Below are positions 1 to 10,352 of a DNA stretch of 64,000 nt, piece after piece (the stretch's first letter is position 1; the number at the start of each line of letters is the position of its first letter). The stretch is from Charina bottae (taxonomy: Eukaryota; Chordata; Lepidosauria; Squamata; Charinaidae). Position numbers and translations under genes: made by a program. Where the stretch lies: positions 1 to 64,000 of the forward strand of contig JALMGJ010000130.1 in the NCBI GenBank assembly GCA_023362775.1, read 5' to 3'. The notes beneath the pieces were generated by a model that searched no databases, was not told where the DNA came from, and saw only the letters and a list, made by a program, of their open reading frames with translations.

Positions 1-720
1 TTCCTGACCGATCCGCGGTCAGGAAATTTTGATTTTTGGGCCAAAAATTATGCCCTCCCAAATCAAGCATCCAAAAGTGCCTCTAACCCTTAAATTCAAC
101 CCCGAATCTCGTGGCGGGCTTCGTTTTTCAATTTGAGCTGGATTCGGTCCGGCCCATCCCGGGAGGTTTTCCTGACTCCGCGGTCAGGAAATTTTTGATT
201 TTTGGGCCAAAAATTATGCCCTCCCAAATCAAGCATCCAAAAGTGCCTCTAACCCTTAAATTCAACCCCGAATCTCGTGGCGGGGCTTCGTTTTTCAATT
301 TGAGCGGATTCGGTCCGGCCCATCCCGGGAGGTTTTCCTGACTCCGCGGTCAGGAAATTTTTGATTTTTGGGCCAAAAATTATGCCCTCCCAAATCAAGC
401 ATCCAAAAGTGCCTCTAAACCTTAAATTCAACCCCGAATCTCGTGGCGGGCTTCGTTTTTTCAATTTGAGCGGATTCGGTCTGGCCCATCCCGGGAGGTT
501 TTCCTGACTCCGCGGTCAGGAAATTTTTGATTTTTGGGCCAAAAATTAGGCCCTCCCAAATCAAGCATCCAAAAGTGCCTCTAACCCTTAAATTCAACCC
601 CGAATCTCGTGGCAGGGCTTCGTTTTTCAATTTGAGCGGATTCGGTCCGGCCCATCCCGGGAGGTTTTCCTGACTCCGCGGTCAGGCAAATTTTTGATTT
701 TCTGGGCCAAAAAATTATGC
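1..720. repeat. Indel-rich monomers at the left edge of the window
   Basis: The first four to five monomers contain many length changes that are rare in the next 56 kb. There is a 3-bp insertion CGA inside the dyad near position 9, GAGCTGGATTC near 137, GGCGGGGCTTC near 280, an extra T in the T run near 452, GGCAGGGCTTC near 612, CAGGCAAATTT near 686, TTTTCTGGGCC near 700 and an extra A near 710. Most fall in or beside homopolymers. Either this is the lower-quality start of a sequence contig or a degenerate array edge. The frame is broken repeatedly, so open frames here are short. Confidence 0.78.
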
Positions 721-1179
721 CCTCCCAAATCAAGCATCCAAAAGTGCCCCTAACCCTTAAATTCAACCCCGAATCTCGTGGCGGGCTTCGTTTTCCAATT
801 TGAGCGGATTCGGTCCGGCCCATCCCGGGAGGATTTACTGACTCCGCGGTCAGGAAATTTTTGATTTTTGGGCCAAAAATTATGCCCTCCCAAATCAAGC
901 ATCCAAAAGTGCCTCTAACCCTTAAATTCAACCCCGAATCTCGTGGCGGGCTTCGTTTTTCAATTTGAGCGGATTCGGTCCGGCCCATCCCGGGAGGTTT
1001 TCCTGACTCCGCGGTCAGGAAATTTTTGATTTTTGGGCCAAAAATTATGCCCTCCCAAATCAAGCATCCAAAAGTGCCTCTAACCCTTAAATTCAACCCC
1101 GAATCTCTTGGCGGGCTTCGTTTTTCAATTTGAGCGGATTCGGTCCGGCCCAACCCGGGAGGTTTTCCTGACTCCGCGG

Positions 1180-1187
1180 TCAGGAAA
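1180..1187. repeat. 164-bp monomer variant (1-bp T-run deletion), example of about fifty
   Basis: At this point the T run after GGTCAGGAAA is one base shorter (GAAATTTTGATT instead of GAAATTTTTGATT), giving a 164-bp monomer. The identical deletion recurs about fifty times, for example near 2338, 2834, 4317, 4977, 10418, 12228, 15194, 19975, 24754, 28876, 33821, 40087, 46518, 51299 and 55750. Spacings between successive copies are whole numbers of 165-bp monomers minus one: 329, 659, 824, 989, 1154, 1319, 1484, 1649, 1814, 1979 or 2144 bp. It therefore tracks the edge of multi-monomer units and was spread by array turnover rather than by repeated independent mutation, although slippage in a T run could create it more than once. 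Confidence 0.88.
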
Positions 1188-3074
1188 TTTTGATTTTTGG
1201 GCCAAAAATTATGCCCTCCCAAATCAAGCATCCAAAAGTGCCTCTAACCCTTAAATTCAACCCCGAATCTCGTGGCGGGCTTCGTTTTTCAATTTGAGCG
1301 GATTCGGTCCGGCCCATCCCAGGAGGTTTTCCTGACTCCGCGGTCAGGAAATTTTTGATTTTTGGGCCAAAAATTAGGCCCTCCCAAATCAAGCATCCAA
1401 AAGTGCCTCTAACCTTTAAATTCAACCCCGAATCTCGTGGCGGGCTTCATTTTTCAATTTGAGCGGATTCGGTCCGGCCCATCCCGGGAGGTTTTCCTGA
1501 CTCCGCGGTCAGGAAATTTTTGATTTTTGGGCCAAAAATTATGCCCTCCCAAATCAAGCATCCAAAAGTGCCCCTAACCCTTAAATTCAACCCAGAATCT
1601 CGTGGCGGGCTTCGTTTTCCAATTTGAGCGGATTCGGTCCGGCCCATCCCGGGAGGATTTACTGACTCCGCGGTCAGGAAATTTTTGATTTTTGGGCCAA
1701 AAATTATGCCCTCCCAAATCAAGCATCCAAAAGTGCCTCTAACCCTTAAATTCAACCCCGAATCTCGTGGCGGGCTTCGTTTTTCAAATTGAGCGAATTC
1801 GGTCTGGCCCATCCCGGGAGGTTTTCCTGACTCCGCGGTCAGGAAATTTTTGATTTTTGGGCCAAAAATTATGCCCTCCCAAATCAAGCATCCAAAAGTG
1901 CCTCTAACCCTTAAATTCAACCCCGAATCTCGTGGCGGGCTTCATTTTTCAATTTGAGCGAATTCGGTCCGGCCCATCCCGGGAGGTTTTCCTGACTCCG
2001 CGGTCAGGAAGTTTTTGATTTTTGGGCCAAAAATTATGCCCTCCCAAATCAAGCATCCAAAAGTGCCTCTAACCCTTAAATTCAACCCCGAATCTCGTGG
2101 CCGGCTTCGTTTTTCAATTTGAGCGGATTCGGTCCGGCCCATCCCGGGAGGTTTTCCTGACTCCGCGGTCAGCAAATTTTTGATTTTTGGGCCAAAAATT
2201 ATGCCCTCCCAAATCAAGCATCCAAAAGTGCCTCTAACCCTTAAATTCAACCCCGAATCTCGTGGCGGGCTTCGTTTTTCAATTTGAGCGGATTCGGTCC
2301 GGCCCATCCCGGGAGGTTTTCCTGACTCCGCGGTCAGGAAATTTTGATTTTTGGGCCAAAAATTATGCCCTCCCAAATCAAGCATCCAAAAGTGCCTCTA
2401 ACCCTTAAATTCAACCCCGAATCTCGTGGCGGGCTTCGTTTTTCAATTTGAGCGGATTCGGTCCGGCCCATCCCAGGAGGTTTTCCTGACTCCGCGGTCA
2501 GGAAATTTTTGATTTTTGGGCCAAAAATTATGCCCTCCCAAATCAAGCATCCAAAAGTGCCTCTAACCCTTAAATTCAACCCCGAATCTCGTGGCGGGCT
2601 TCGTTTTTCAATTTGAGCGGATTCGGTCCGGCCCATCCCGGGAGGTTTTCCTGACTCCGCGGTCAGGAAATTTTTGATTTTTGGGCCAAAAATTATGCCC
2701 TCCCAAATCAAGCATCCAAAAGTGCCTCTAACCCTTAAATTCAACCCCGAATCTCTTGGCGGGCTTCGTTTTTCAATTTGAGCGGATTCGGTCCGGCCCA
2801 ACCCGGGAGGTTTTCCTGACTCCGCGGTCAGGAAATTTTGATTTTTGGGCCAAAAATTATGCCCTCCCAAATCAAGCATCCAAAAGTGCCTCTAACCCTT
2901 AAATTCAACCCCGAATCTCGTGGCGGGCTTCGTTTTTCAATTTGAGCGGATTCGGTCCGGCCCATCCCAGGAGGTTTTCCTGACTCCGCGGTCAGGAAAT
3001 TTTTGATTTTTGGGCCAAAAATTAGGCCCTCCCAAATCAAGCATCCAAAAGTGCCTCTAACCTTTAAATTCAAC

Positions 3075-3735
3075 CCCGAATCTCGTGGCGGGCTTCATTT
3101 TTCAATTTGAGCGGATTCGGTCCGGCCCATCCCGGGAGGTTTTCCTGACTCCGCGGTCAGGAAATTTTTGATTTTTGGGCCAAAAATTATGCCCTCCCAA
3201 ATCAAGCATCCAAAAGTGCCCCTAACCCTTAAATTCAACCCAGAATCTCGTGGCGGGCTTCGTTTTCCAATTTGAGCGGATTCGGTCCGGCCCATCCCGG
3301 GAGGATTTACTGACTCCGCGGTCAGGAAATTTTTGATTTTTGGGCCAAAAATTATGCCCTCCCAAATCAAGCATCCAAAAGTGCCTCTAACCTTTAAATT
3401 CAACCCCGAATCTCGTGGCGGGCTTCATTTTTCAATTTGAGCGGATTCGGTCCGGCCCATCCCGGGAGGTTTTCCTGACTCCGCGGTCAGGAAATTTTTG
3501 ATTTTTGGGCCAAAAATTATGCCCTCCCAAATCAAGCATCCAAAAGTGCCCCTAACCCTTAAATTCAACCCAGAATCTCGTGGCGGGCTTCGTTTTCCAA
3601 TTTGAGCGGATTCGGTCCGGCCCATCCCGGGAGGATTTACTGACTCCGCGGTCAGGAAATTTTTGATTTTTGGGCCAAAAATTATGCCCTCCCAAATCAA
3701 GCATCCAAAAGTGCCTCTAACCCTTAAATTCAACC
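3075..3735. repeat. Local two-monomer (330-bp) duplication
   Basis: The marker TAACCTTTAAATTC followed by CTTCATTTTT appears twice, exactly 330 bp apart (the CTTCAT variants lie near 3096 and 3426), with a CCAG/TTCC/GATTTAC-type monomer between. This insertion of two monomers explains why downstream matches to the first 2 kb shift from 1648 bp to 1978 bp. It is a small, probably recent unequal exchange. Confidence 0.8.
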
Positions 3736-5360
3736 CCGAATCTCGTGGCGGGCTTCGTTTTTCAAATTGAGCGAATTCGGTCTGGCCCATCCCGGGAGGT
3801 TTTCCTGACTCCGCGGTCAGGAAATTTTTGATTTTTGGGCCAAAAATTATGCCCTCCCAAATCAAGCATCCAAAAGTGCCTCTAACCCTTAAATTCAACC
3901 CCGAATCTCGTGGCGGGCTTCATTTTTCAATTTGAGCGAATTCGGTCCGGCCCATCCCGGGAGGTTTTCCTGACTCCGCGGTCAGGAAGTTTTTGATTTT
4001 TGGGCCAAAAATTATGCCCTCCCAAATCAAGCATCCAAAAGTGCCTCTAACCCTTAAATTCAACCCCGAATCTCGTGGCCGGCTTCGTTTTTCAATTTGA
4101 GCGGATTCGGTCCGGCCCATCCCGGGAGGTTTTCCTGACTCCGCGGTCAGCAAATTTTTGATTTTTGGGCCAAAAATTATGCCCTCCCAAATCAAGCATC
4201 CAAAAGTGCCTCTAACCCTTAAATTCAACCCCGAATCTCGTGGCGGGCTTCGTTTTTCAATTTGAGCGGATTCGGTCCGGCCCATCCCGGGAGGTTTTCC
4301 TGACTCCGCGGTCAGGAAATTTTGATTTTTGGGCCAAAAATTATGCCCTCCCAAATCAAGCATCCAAAAGTGCCTCTAACCCTTAAATTCAACCCCGAAT
4401 CTCGTGGCGGGCTTCGTTTTTCAATTTGAGCGGATTCGGTCCGGCCCATCCCAGGAGGTTTTCCTGACTCCGCGGTCAGGAAATTTTTGATTTTTGGGCC
4501 AAAAATTATGCCCTCCCAAATCAAGCATCCAAAAGTGCCTCTAACCCTTAAATTCAACCCCGAATCTCGTGGCGGGCTTCGTTTTTCAATTTGAGCGGAT
4601 TCGGTCCGGCCCATCCCGGGAGGATTTACTGACTCCGCGGTCAGGAAATTTTTGATTTTTGGGCCAAAAATTATGCCCTCCCAAATCAAGCATCCAAAAG
4701 TGCCTCTAACCCTTAAATTCAACCCCGAATCTCGTGGCGGGCTTCGTTTTTCAATTTGAGCGGATTCGGTCCGGCCCATCCCGGGAGGTTTTCCTGACTC
4801 CGCGGTCAGGAAATTTTTGATTTTTGGGCCAAAAATTATGCCCTCCCAAATCAAGCATCCAAAAGTGCCTCTAACCCTTAAATTCAACCCCGAATCTCTT
4901 GGCGGGCTTCGTTTTTCAATTTGAGCGGATTCGGTCCGGCCCAACCCGGGAGGTTTTCCTGACTCCGCGGTCAGGAAATTTTGATTTTTGGGCCAAAAAT
5001 TATGCCCTCCCAAATCAAGCATCCAAAAGTGCCTCTAACCCTTAAATTCAACCCCGAATCTCGTGGCGGGCTTCGTTTTTCAATTTGAGCGGATTCGGTC
5101 CGGCCCATCCCAGGAGGTTTTCCTGACTCCGCGGTCAGGAAATTTTTGATTTTTGGGCCAAAAATTAGGCCCTCCCAAATCAAGCATCCAAAAGTGCCTC
5201 TAACCTTTAAATTCAACCCCGAATCTCGTGGCGGGCTTCATTTTTCAATTTGAGCGGATTCGGTCCGGCCCATCCCGGGAGGTTTTCCTGACTCCGCGGT
5301 CAGCAAATTTTTGATTTTTGGGCCAAAAATTATGCCCTCCCAAATCAAGCATCCAAAAGT

Positions 5361-5455
5361 GCCCCTAACCCTTAAATTCAACCCAGAATCTCGTGGCGGG
5401 CTTCGTTTTCCAATTTGAGCGGATTCGGTCCGGCCCATCCCGGGAGGATTTACTG
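5361..5455. repeat. Linked-variant monomer type 'CCCC/CCAG/TTCC/GATTTAC' (example)
   Basis: A set of four differences travels together: GCCCCTAACC for GCCTCTAACC, CCCAGAATC for CCCCGAATC, GTTTTCCAATT for GTTTTTCAATT, and GGATTTACTG for GGTTTTCCTG. The block appears in every zone, typically once or twice per multi-monomer unit. Partly converted versions also occur: GGATTTCCTG replaces GGATTTACTG in many zone B-D copies, and some copies keep CCAG without TTCC. The linkage shows this is an old monomer subfamily, and the mosaics show short-tract exchange between monomers. Confidence 0.8.
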
Positions 5456-6108
5456 ACTCCGCGGTCAGGAAATTTTTGATTTTTGGGCCAAAAATTATGC
5501 CCTCCCAAATCAAGCATCCAAAAGTGCCTCTAACCCTTAAATTCAACCCCGAATCTCGTGGCGGGCTTCGTTTTTCAAATTGAGCGAATTCGGTCTGGCC
5601 CATCCCGGGAGGTTTTCCTGACTCCGCGGTCAGGAAATTTTTGATTTTTGGGCCAAAAATTATGCCCTCCCAAATCAAGCATCCAAAAGTGCCTCTAACC
5701 CTTAAATTCAACCCCGAATCTCGTGGCGGGCTTCGTTTTTCAATTTGAGCGAATTCGGTCCGGCCCATCCCGGGAGGTTTTCCTGACTCCGCGGTCAGGA
5801 AGTTTTTGATTTTTGGGCCAAAAATTATGCCCTCCCAAATCAAGCATCCAAAAGTGCCTCTAACCCTTAAATTCAACCCCGAATCTCGTGGCCGGCTTCG
5901 TTTTTCAATTTGAGCGGATTCGGTCCGGCCCATCCCGGGAGGTTTTCCTGACTCCGCGGTCAGGAAATTTTTGATTTTTGGGCCAAAAATTATGCCCTCC
6001 CAAATCAAGCATCCAAAAGTGCCTCTAACCCTTAAATTCAACCCCGAATCTCGTGGCGGGCTTCGTTTTTCAATTTGAGCGGATTCGGTCCGGCCCATCC
6101 CGGGAGGT

Positions 6109-6132
6109 TTTCCTGACTCCGCGGTCAGGAAA
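6109..6132. other. Dyad symmetry 1 in the monomer: 9-bp inverted repeat with 6-nt spacer
   Basis: The arms TTTCCTGAC (6109-6117) and GTCAGGAAA (6124-6132) are perfect reverse complements around TCCGCG. The element recurs every 165 bp. Two common variants weaken it. GGATTTACTG replaces the left arm's TTTCCTG context in one monomer type, and GTCAGCAAA replaces the right arm in many copies. Because the arms vary independently, the hairpin is not strictly conserved. It could extrude as a small cruciform or be a protein site; neither function is shown by the sequence alone. Confidence 0.85.
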
Positions 6133-6138
6133 TTTTTG

Positions 6139-6155
6139 ATTTTTGGGCCAAAAAT
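6139..6155. other. Dyad symmetry 2 in the monomer: 17-nt odd palindrome
   Basis: ATTTTTGG (6139-6146) and CCAAAAAT (6148-6155) are perfect reverse complements around a single G at 6147. It starts only 6 nt after dyad 1, so the two symmetric elements form a compact block of about 47 nt in every monomer. Most copies keep it. The zone B diverged type changes one T to G in the left arm (ATTTTGGGG), and a few copies in zones C and E carry TTTTCGACC, TTTTTGGACC or TTTTTGGCCC. The A and T runs may also favour intrinsic bending or nucleosome phasing; that is inference. Confidence 0.85.
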
Positions 6156-6262
6156 TATGCCCTCCCAAATCAAGCATCCAAAAGTGCCTCTAACCCTTAA
6201 ATTCAACCCCGAATCTCGTGGCGGGCTTCGTTTTTCAATTTGAGCGGATTCGGTCCGGCCCA

Positions 6263-6270
6263 TCCCGGGA
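6263..6270. other. GC palindrome TCCCGGGA at the monomer end
   Basis: A perfect 8-bp palindrome containing a SmaI/XmaI site lies just before the phase start of the next monomer and recurs in most copies. Recurrent variants are CCCAGGAGG, CCCGAGAGG and CCTGGGAGG, each of which destroys the site. They are useful as diagnostic markers: CCCGAGAGG with GTATTCC marks one recurring monomer in zones B and C, and CCCAGGAGG marks one in zone A. Confidence 0.8.
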
Positions 6271-6515
6271 GGTTTTCCTGACTCCGCGGTCAGGAAATTT
6301 TTGATTTTTGGGCCAAAAATTATGCCCTCCCAAATCAAGCATCCAAAAGTGCCTCTAACCCTTAAATTCAACCCCGAATCTCGTGGCGGGCTTCGTTTTT
6401 CAATTTGAGCGGATTCGGTCCGGCCCATCCCGGGAGGTTTTCCTGACTCCGCGGTCAGGAAATTTTTGATTTTTGGGCCAAAAATTATGCCCTCCCAAAT
6501 CAAGCATCCAAAAGT

Positions 6516-8040
6516 GCCTCTAAACCTTAAATTCAACCCCGAATCTCGTGGCGGGCTTCGTTTTTCAATTTGAGCGGATTCGGTCTGGCCCATCCCGGGA
6601 GGTTTTCCTGACTCCGCGGTCAGGAAATTTTTGATTTTTGGGCCAAAAATTAGGCCCTCCCAAATCAAGCATCCAAAAGTGCCTCTAACCCTTAAATTCA
6701 ACCCCGAATCTCGTGGCAGGCTTCGTTTTTCAATTTGAGCGGATTCGGTCCGGCCCATCCCGGGAGGTTTTCCTGACTCCGCGGTCAGCAAATTTTTGAT
6801 TTTTGGGCCAAAAATTATGCCCTCCCAAATCAAGCATCCAAAAGTGCCCCTAACCCTTAAATTCAACCCAGAATCTCGTGGCGGGCTTCGTTTTCCAATT
6901 TGAGCGGATTCGGTCCGGCCCATCCCGGGAGGATTTACTGACTCCGCGGTCAGGAAATTTTTGATTTTTGGGCCAAAAATTATGCCCTCCCAAATCAAGC
7001 ATCCAAAAGTGCCTCTAACCCTTAAATTCAACCCCGAATCTCGTGGCGGGCTTCGTTTTTCAATTTGAGCGGATTCGGTCCGGCCCATCCCGGGAGGTTT
7101 TCCTGACTCCGCGGTCAGGAAATTTTTGATTTTTGGGCCAAAAATTATGCCCTCCCAAATCAAGCATCCAAAAGTGACTCTAACCCTTAAATTCAACCCC
7201 GAATCTCGTGGCGGGCTTCGTTTTTCAATTTGAGCGGATTCGGTCCGGCCCATCCCGGGAGGTTTTCCTGACTCCGCGGTCAGGAAATTTTTGATTTTTG
7301 GGCCAAAAATTATGCCCTCCCAAATCAAGCATCCAAAAGTGCCTCTAAACCTTAAATTCAACCCCGAATCTCGTGGCGGGCTTCGTTTTTCAATTTGAGC
7401 GGATTCGGTCTGGCCCATCCCGGGAGGTTTTCCTGACTCCGCGGTCAGGAAATTTTTGATTTTTGGGCCAAAAATTAGGCCCTCCCAAATCAAGCATCCA
7501 AAAGTGCCTCTAACCCTTAAATTCAACCCCGAATCTCGTGGCAGGCTTCGTTTTTCAATTTGAGCGGATTCGGTCCGGCCCATCCCGGGAGGTTTTCCTG
7601 ACTCCGCGGTCAGCAAATTTTTGATTTTTGGGCCAAAAATTATGCCCTCCCAAATCAAGCATCCAAAAGTGCCCCTAACCCTTAAATTCAACCCAGAATC
7701 TCGTGGCGGGCTTCGTTTTCCAATTTGAGCGGATTCGGTCCGGCCCATCCCGGGAGGTTTTCCTGACTCCGCGGTCAGGAAATTTTGATTTTTGGGCCAA
7801 AAATTATGCCCTCCCAAATCAAGCATCCAAAAGTGCCTCTAACCCTTAAATTCAACCCCGAATCTCGTGGCGGGCTTCGTTTTTCAATTTGAGCGGATTC
7901 GGTCCGGCCCATCCCAGGAGGTTTTCCTGACTCCGCGGTCAGGAAATTTTTGATTTTTGGGCCAAAAATTAGGCCCTCCCAAATCAAGCATCCAAAAGTG
8001 CCTCTAATCTTTAAATTCAACCCGGAATCTCGTGGCGGGC
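6516..8040. repeat. Local five-monomer (825-bp) tandem duplication
   Basis: The rare marker GCCTCTAAACC occurs at 6516 and again at 7341, exactly 825 bp (5 x 165) later. It is followed both times by GGTCTGGCCC, ATTAGGCCCTCC, GTGGCAGGC and GTCAGCAAATT. The first copy runs from about 6516 to 7340 and the second from 7341. The only other occurrence of the marker in this zone is at 411. Because no 164-bp variant lies inside, the minus-strand frame stays open here for 862 codons (5238-7826), which is an artefact of the repeat rather than a gene. Confidence 0.8.
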
Positions 8041-10277
8041 TTCATTTTTCAATTTGAGCGGATTCGGTCCGGCCCATCCCGGGAGGATTTACTGACTCCG
8101 CGGTCAGGAAATTTTTGATTTTTGGGCCAAAAATTATGCCCTCCCAAATCAAGCATCCAAAAGTGCCTCTAACCCTTAAATTCAACCCCGAATCTCGTGG
8201 CGGGCTTCGTTTTTCAAATTGAGCGAATTCGGTCCGGCCCATCCCGGGAGGTTTTCCTGACTCCGCGGTCAGGAAATTTTTGATTTTTGGGCCAAAAATT
8301 ATGCCCTCCCAAATCAAGCATCCAAAAGTGCCTCTAACCCTTAAATTCAACCCCGAATCTCGTGGCGGGCTTCGTTTTTCAATTTGAGCGAATTCGGTCC
8401 GGCCCATCCCGGGAGGTTTTCCTGACTCCGCGGTCAGGAAGTTTTTGATTTTTGGGCCAAAAATTATGCCCTCCCAAATCAAGCATCCAAAAGTGCCTCT
8501 AACCCTTAAATTCAACCCCGAATCTCGTGGCGGGCTTCGTTTTTCAATTTGAGCGGATTCGGTCCGGCCCATCCCGGGAGGTTTTCCTGACTCCGCGGTC
8601 AGCAAATTTTTGATTTTTGGGCCAAAAATTATGCCCTCCCAAATCAAGCATCCAAAAGTGCCCCTAACCCTTAAATTCAACCCAGAATCTCGTGGCGGGC
8701 TTCGTTTTCCAATTTGAGCGGATTCGGTCCGGCCCATCCCGGGAGGATTTACTGACTCCGCGGTCAGGAAATTTTTGATTTTTGGGCCAAAAATTATGCC
8801 CTCCCAAATCAAGCATCCAAAAGTGCCTCTAACCCTTAAATTCAACCCCGAATCTCGTGGCGGGCTTCGTTTTTCAATTTGAGCGGATTCGGTCCGGCCC
8901 AACCCGGGAGGTTTTCCTGACTCCGCGGTCAGGAAATTTTGATTTTTGGGCCAAAAATTATGCCCTCCCAAATCAAGCATCCAAAAGTGCCTCTAACCCT
9001 TAAATTCAACCCCGAATCTCGTGGCGGGCTTCGTTTTTCAATTTGAGCGGATTCGGTCCGGCCCATCCCAGGAGGTTTTCCTGACTCCGCGGTCAGGAAA
9101 TTTTTGATTTTTGGGCCAAAAATTAGGCCCTCCCAAATCAAGCATCCAAAAGTGCCTCTAACCTTTAAATTCAACCCCGAATCTCGTGGCGGGCTTCATT
9201 TTTCAATTTGAGCGGATTCGGTCCGGCCCATCCCGGGAGGTTTTCCTGACTCCGCGGTCAGGAAATTTTTGATTTTTGGGCCAAAAATTATGCCCTCCCA
9301 AATCAAGCATCCAAAAGTGCCCCTAACCCTTAAATTCAACCCAGAATCTCGTGGCGGGCTTCGTTTTCCAATTTGAGCGGATTCGGTCCGGCCCATCCCG
9401 GGAGGATTTACTGACTCCGCGGTCAGGAAATTTTTGATTTTTGGGCCAAAAATTATGCCCTCCCAAATCAAGCATCCAAAAGTGCCTCTAACCCTTAAAT
9501 TCAACCCCGAATCTCGTGGCGGGCTTCGTTTTTCAAATTGAGCGAATTCGGTCTGGCCCATCCCGGGAGGTTTTCCTGACTCCGCGGTCAGGAAATTTTT
9601 GATTTTTGGGCCAAAAATTATGCCCTCCCAAATCAAGCATCCAAAAGTGCCTCTAACCCTTAAATTCAACCCCGAATCTCGTGGCGGGCTTCGTTTTTCA
9701 ATTTGAGCGAATTCGGTCCGGCCCATCCCGGGAGGTTTTCCTGACTCCGCGGTCAGGAAGTTTTTGATTTTTGGGCCAAAAATTATGCCCTCCCAAATCA
9801 AGCATCCAAAAGTGCCTCTAACCCTTAAATTCAACCCCGAATCTCGTGGCGGCCTTCGTTTTTCAATTTGAGCGGATTCGGTCCGGCCCATCCCGGGAGG
9901 TTTTCCTGACTCCGCGGTCAGGAAATTTTTGATTTTTGGGCCAAAAATTATGCCCTCCCAAATCAAGCATCCAAAAGTGCCTCTAACCCTTAAATTCAAC
10001 CCCGAATCTCGTGGCGGGCTTCATTTTTCAATTTGAGCGGATTCGGTCCGGCCCATCCCGGGAGGTTTTCCTGACTCCGCGGTCAGGAAATTTTTGATTT
10101 TTGGGCCAAAAATTATGCCCTCCCAAATCAAGCATCCAAAAGTGCCTCTAACCCTTAAATTCAACCCCGAATCTCGTGGCGGGCTTCGTTTTTCAATTTG
10201 AGCGGATTCGGTCCGGCCCATCCCGGGAGGTTTTCCTGACTCCGCGGTCAGGAAATTTTTGATTTTGGGGCCAAAAA

Positions 10278-10352
10278 TTAGACCCTCCCAAATCAAGCAT
10301 CCAAAAGTTCCTCTAACCCTTAAATTCAACCCCAAATCTCGTGGCGGGCTTT
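10278..10352. repeat. Diverged 'ATTAGACCC' monomer type (first example)
   Basis: This is the most distinct monomer in the window, differing from the consensus at about six linked positions: the T-run/G-run boundary, TTATG to TTAGA, GTGCC to GTTCC, CCCCGAATC to CCCCAAATC and CTTCG to CTTTG. The set is inherited as a block in at least 14 zone B copies and once more at 61551. A hybrid near 49510 and 54126 keeps TTAGACCC but has AAATATT and the ordinary GTGCC. It is the best phasing marker for the zone B higher-order unit. Confidence 0.85.

Larger units (their letters stand above)
6108..6272. repeat. Representative consensus monomer (165 bp)
   Basis: This copy matches the commonest base at essentially every position and serves as the type unit, phased to begin at the TTTT before CCTGAC. 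By hand count it has 46 C, 35 G (49% GC) and 10 CpG dinucleotides, about what base composition predicts. Composition is uneven: an AT-rich third with A and T runs (about 6130-6157) alternates with a GC-rich third (about 6207-6272). In order it holds a 24-nt hairpin-type dyad, a 17-nt odd palindrome, a pyrimidine-rich stretch with a telomere-like CCTCTAACCC, a CG-rich segment, and the palindrome TCCCGGGA near its end. The monomer contains SacII (CCGCGG) and SmaI (CCCGGG) sites in most copies, so those enzymes should give ladders if the sites are unmethylated. Confidence 0.95.
1..10260. repeat. Zone A: array segment with 10-, 12- and 13-monomer periodicities
   Basis: The marker here is a monomer pair with CCCAGGAGG, then ATTAGGCCCTCC and TAACCTTTAAATTC, followed by CTTCATTTTT. 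It occurs ending near 1448, 3096, 5239, 8043 and 9197. Spacings of the associated 164-bp variant are 1648, 2143, 2803-2804 and 1154 bp, that is 10, 13, 17 and 7 monomers minus one or two bases. The segment from 1447 recurs at 3425 (shift 1978 bp, 12 monomers) through about 4.5 kb. There is therefore no single regular higher-order unit, only overlapping copies of different lengths. No gene or unique sequence is present. Confidence 0.8.

Noticed and set aside
111..341. Short plus-strand open frame near the left edge
   Set aside because: It exists only because of extra bases in the indel-rich first monomers, and the same sequence in regular monomers is closed.
6109..6132. Rho-independent terminator (hairpin followed by T run)
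   Set aside because: The 9-bp stem followed by TTTTT resembles one, but it occurs in every monomer of a gene-free eukaryotic-type array, so a bacterial terminator makes no sense.
6109..6155. Terminal inverted repeats of a DNA transposon or MITE
   Set aside because: The dyads are internal to each monomer, with no target-site duplication, no transposase and no single-copy insertion boundary.
6208..6240. Possible CENP-B box around CTTCGTTTTTCAATTTG
   Set aside because: Only the TTCG half fits. The required A after four bases is T, and CGGG is not at the expected distance. On the other strand CCCGAAT fits but the CGAA half is missing.
5238..7826. 862-codon minus-strand open frame and dozens of shorter ones as protein genes with a 55-residue repeat
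   Set aside because: The frames are direct readings of the satellite monomer. They are cut wherever a 164-bp variant or the CTTCATTTTT nonsense variant occurs. Starts fall at whatever Met the frame shift exposes, there is no promoter or unique flank, and substitutions change residues freely.
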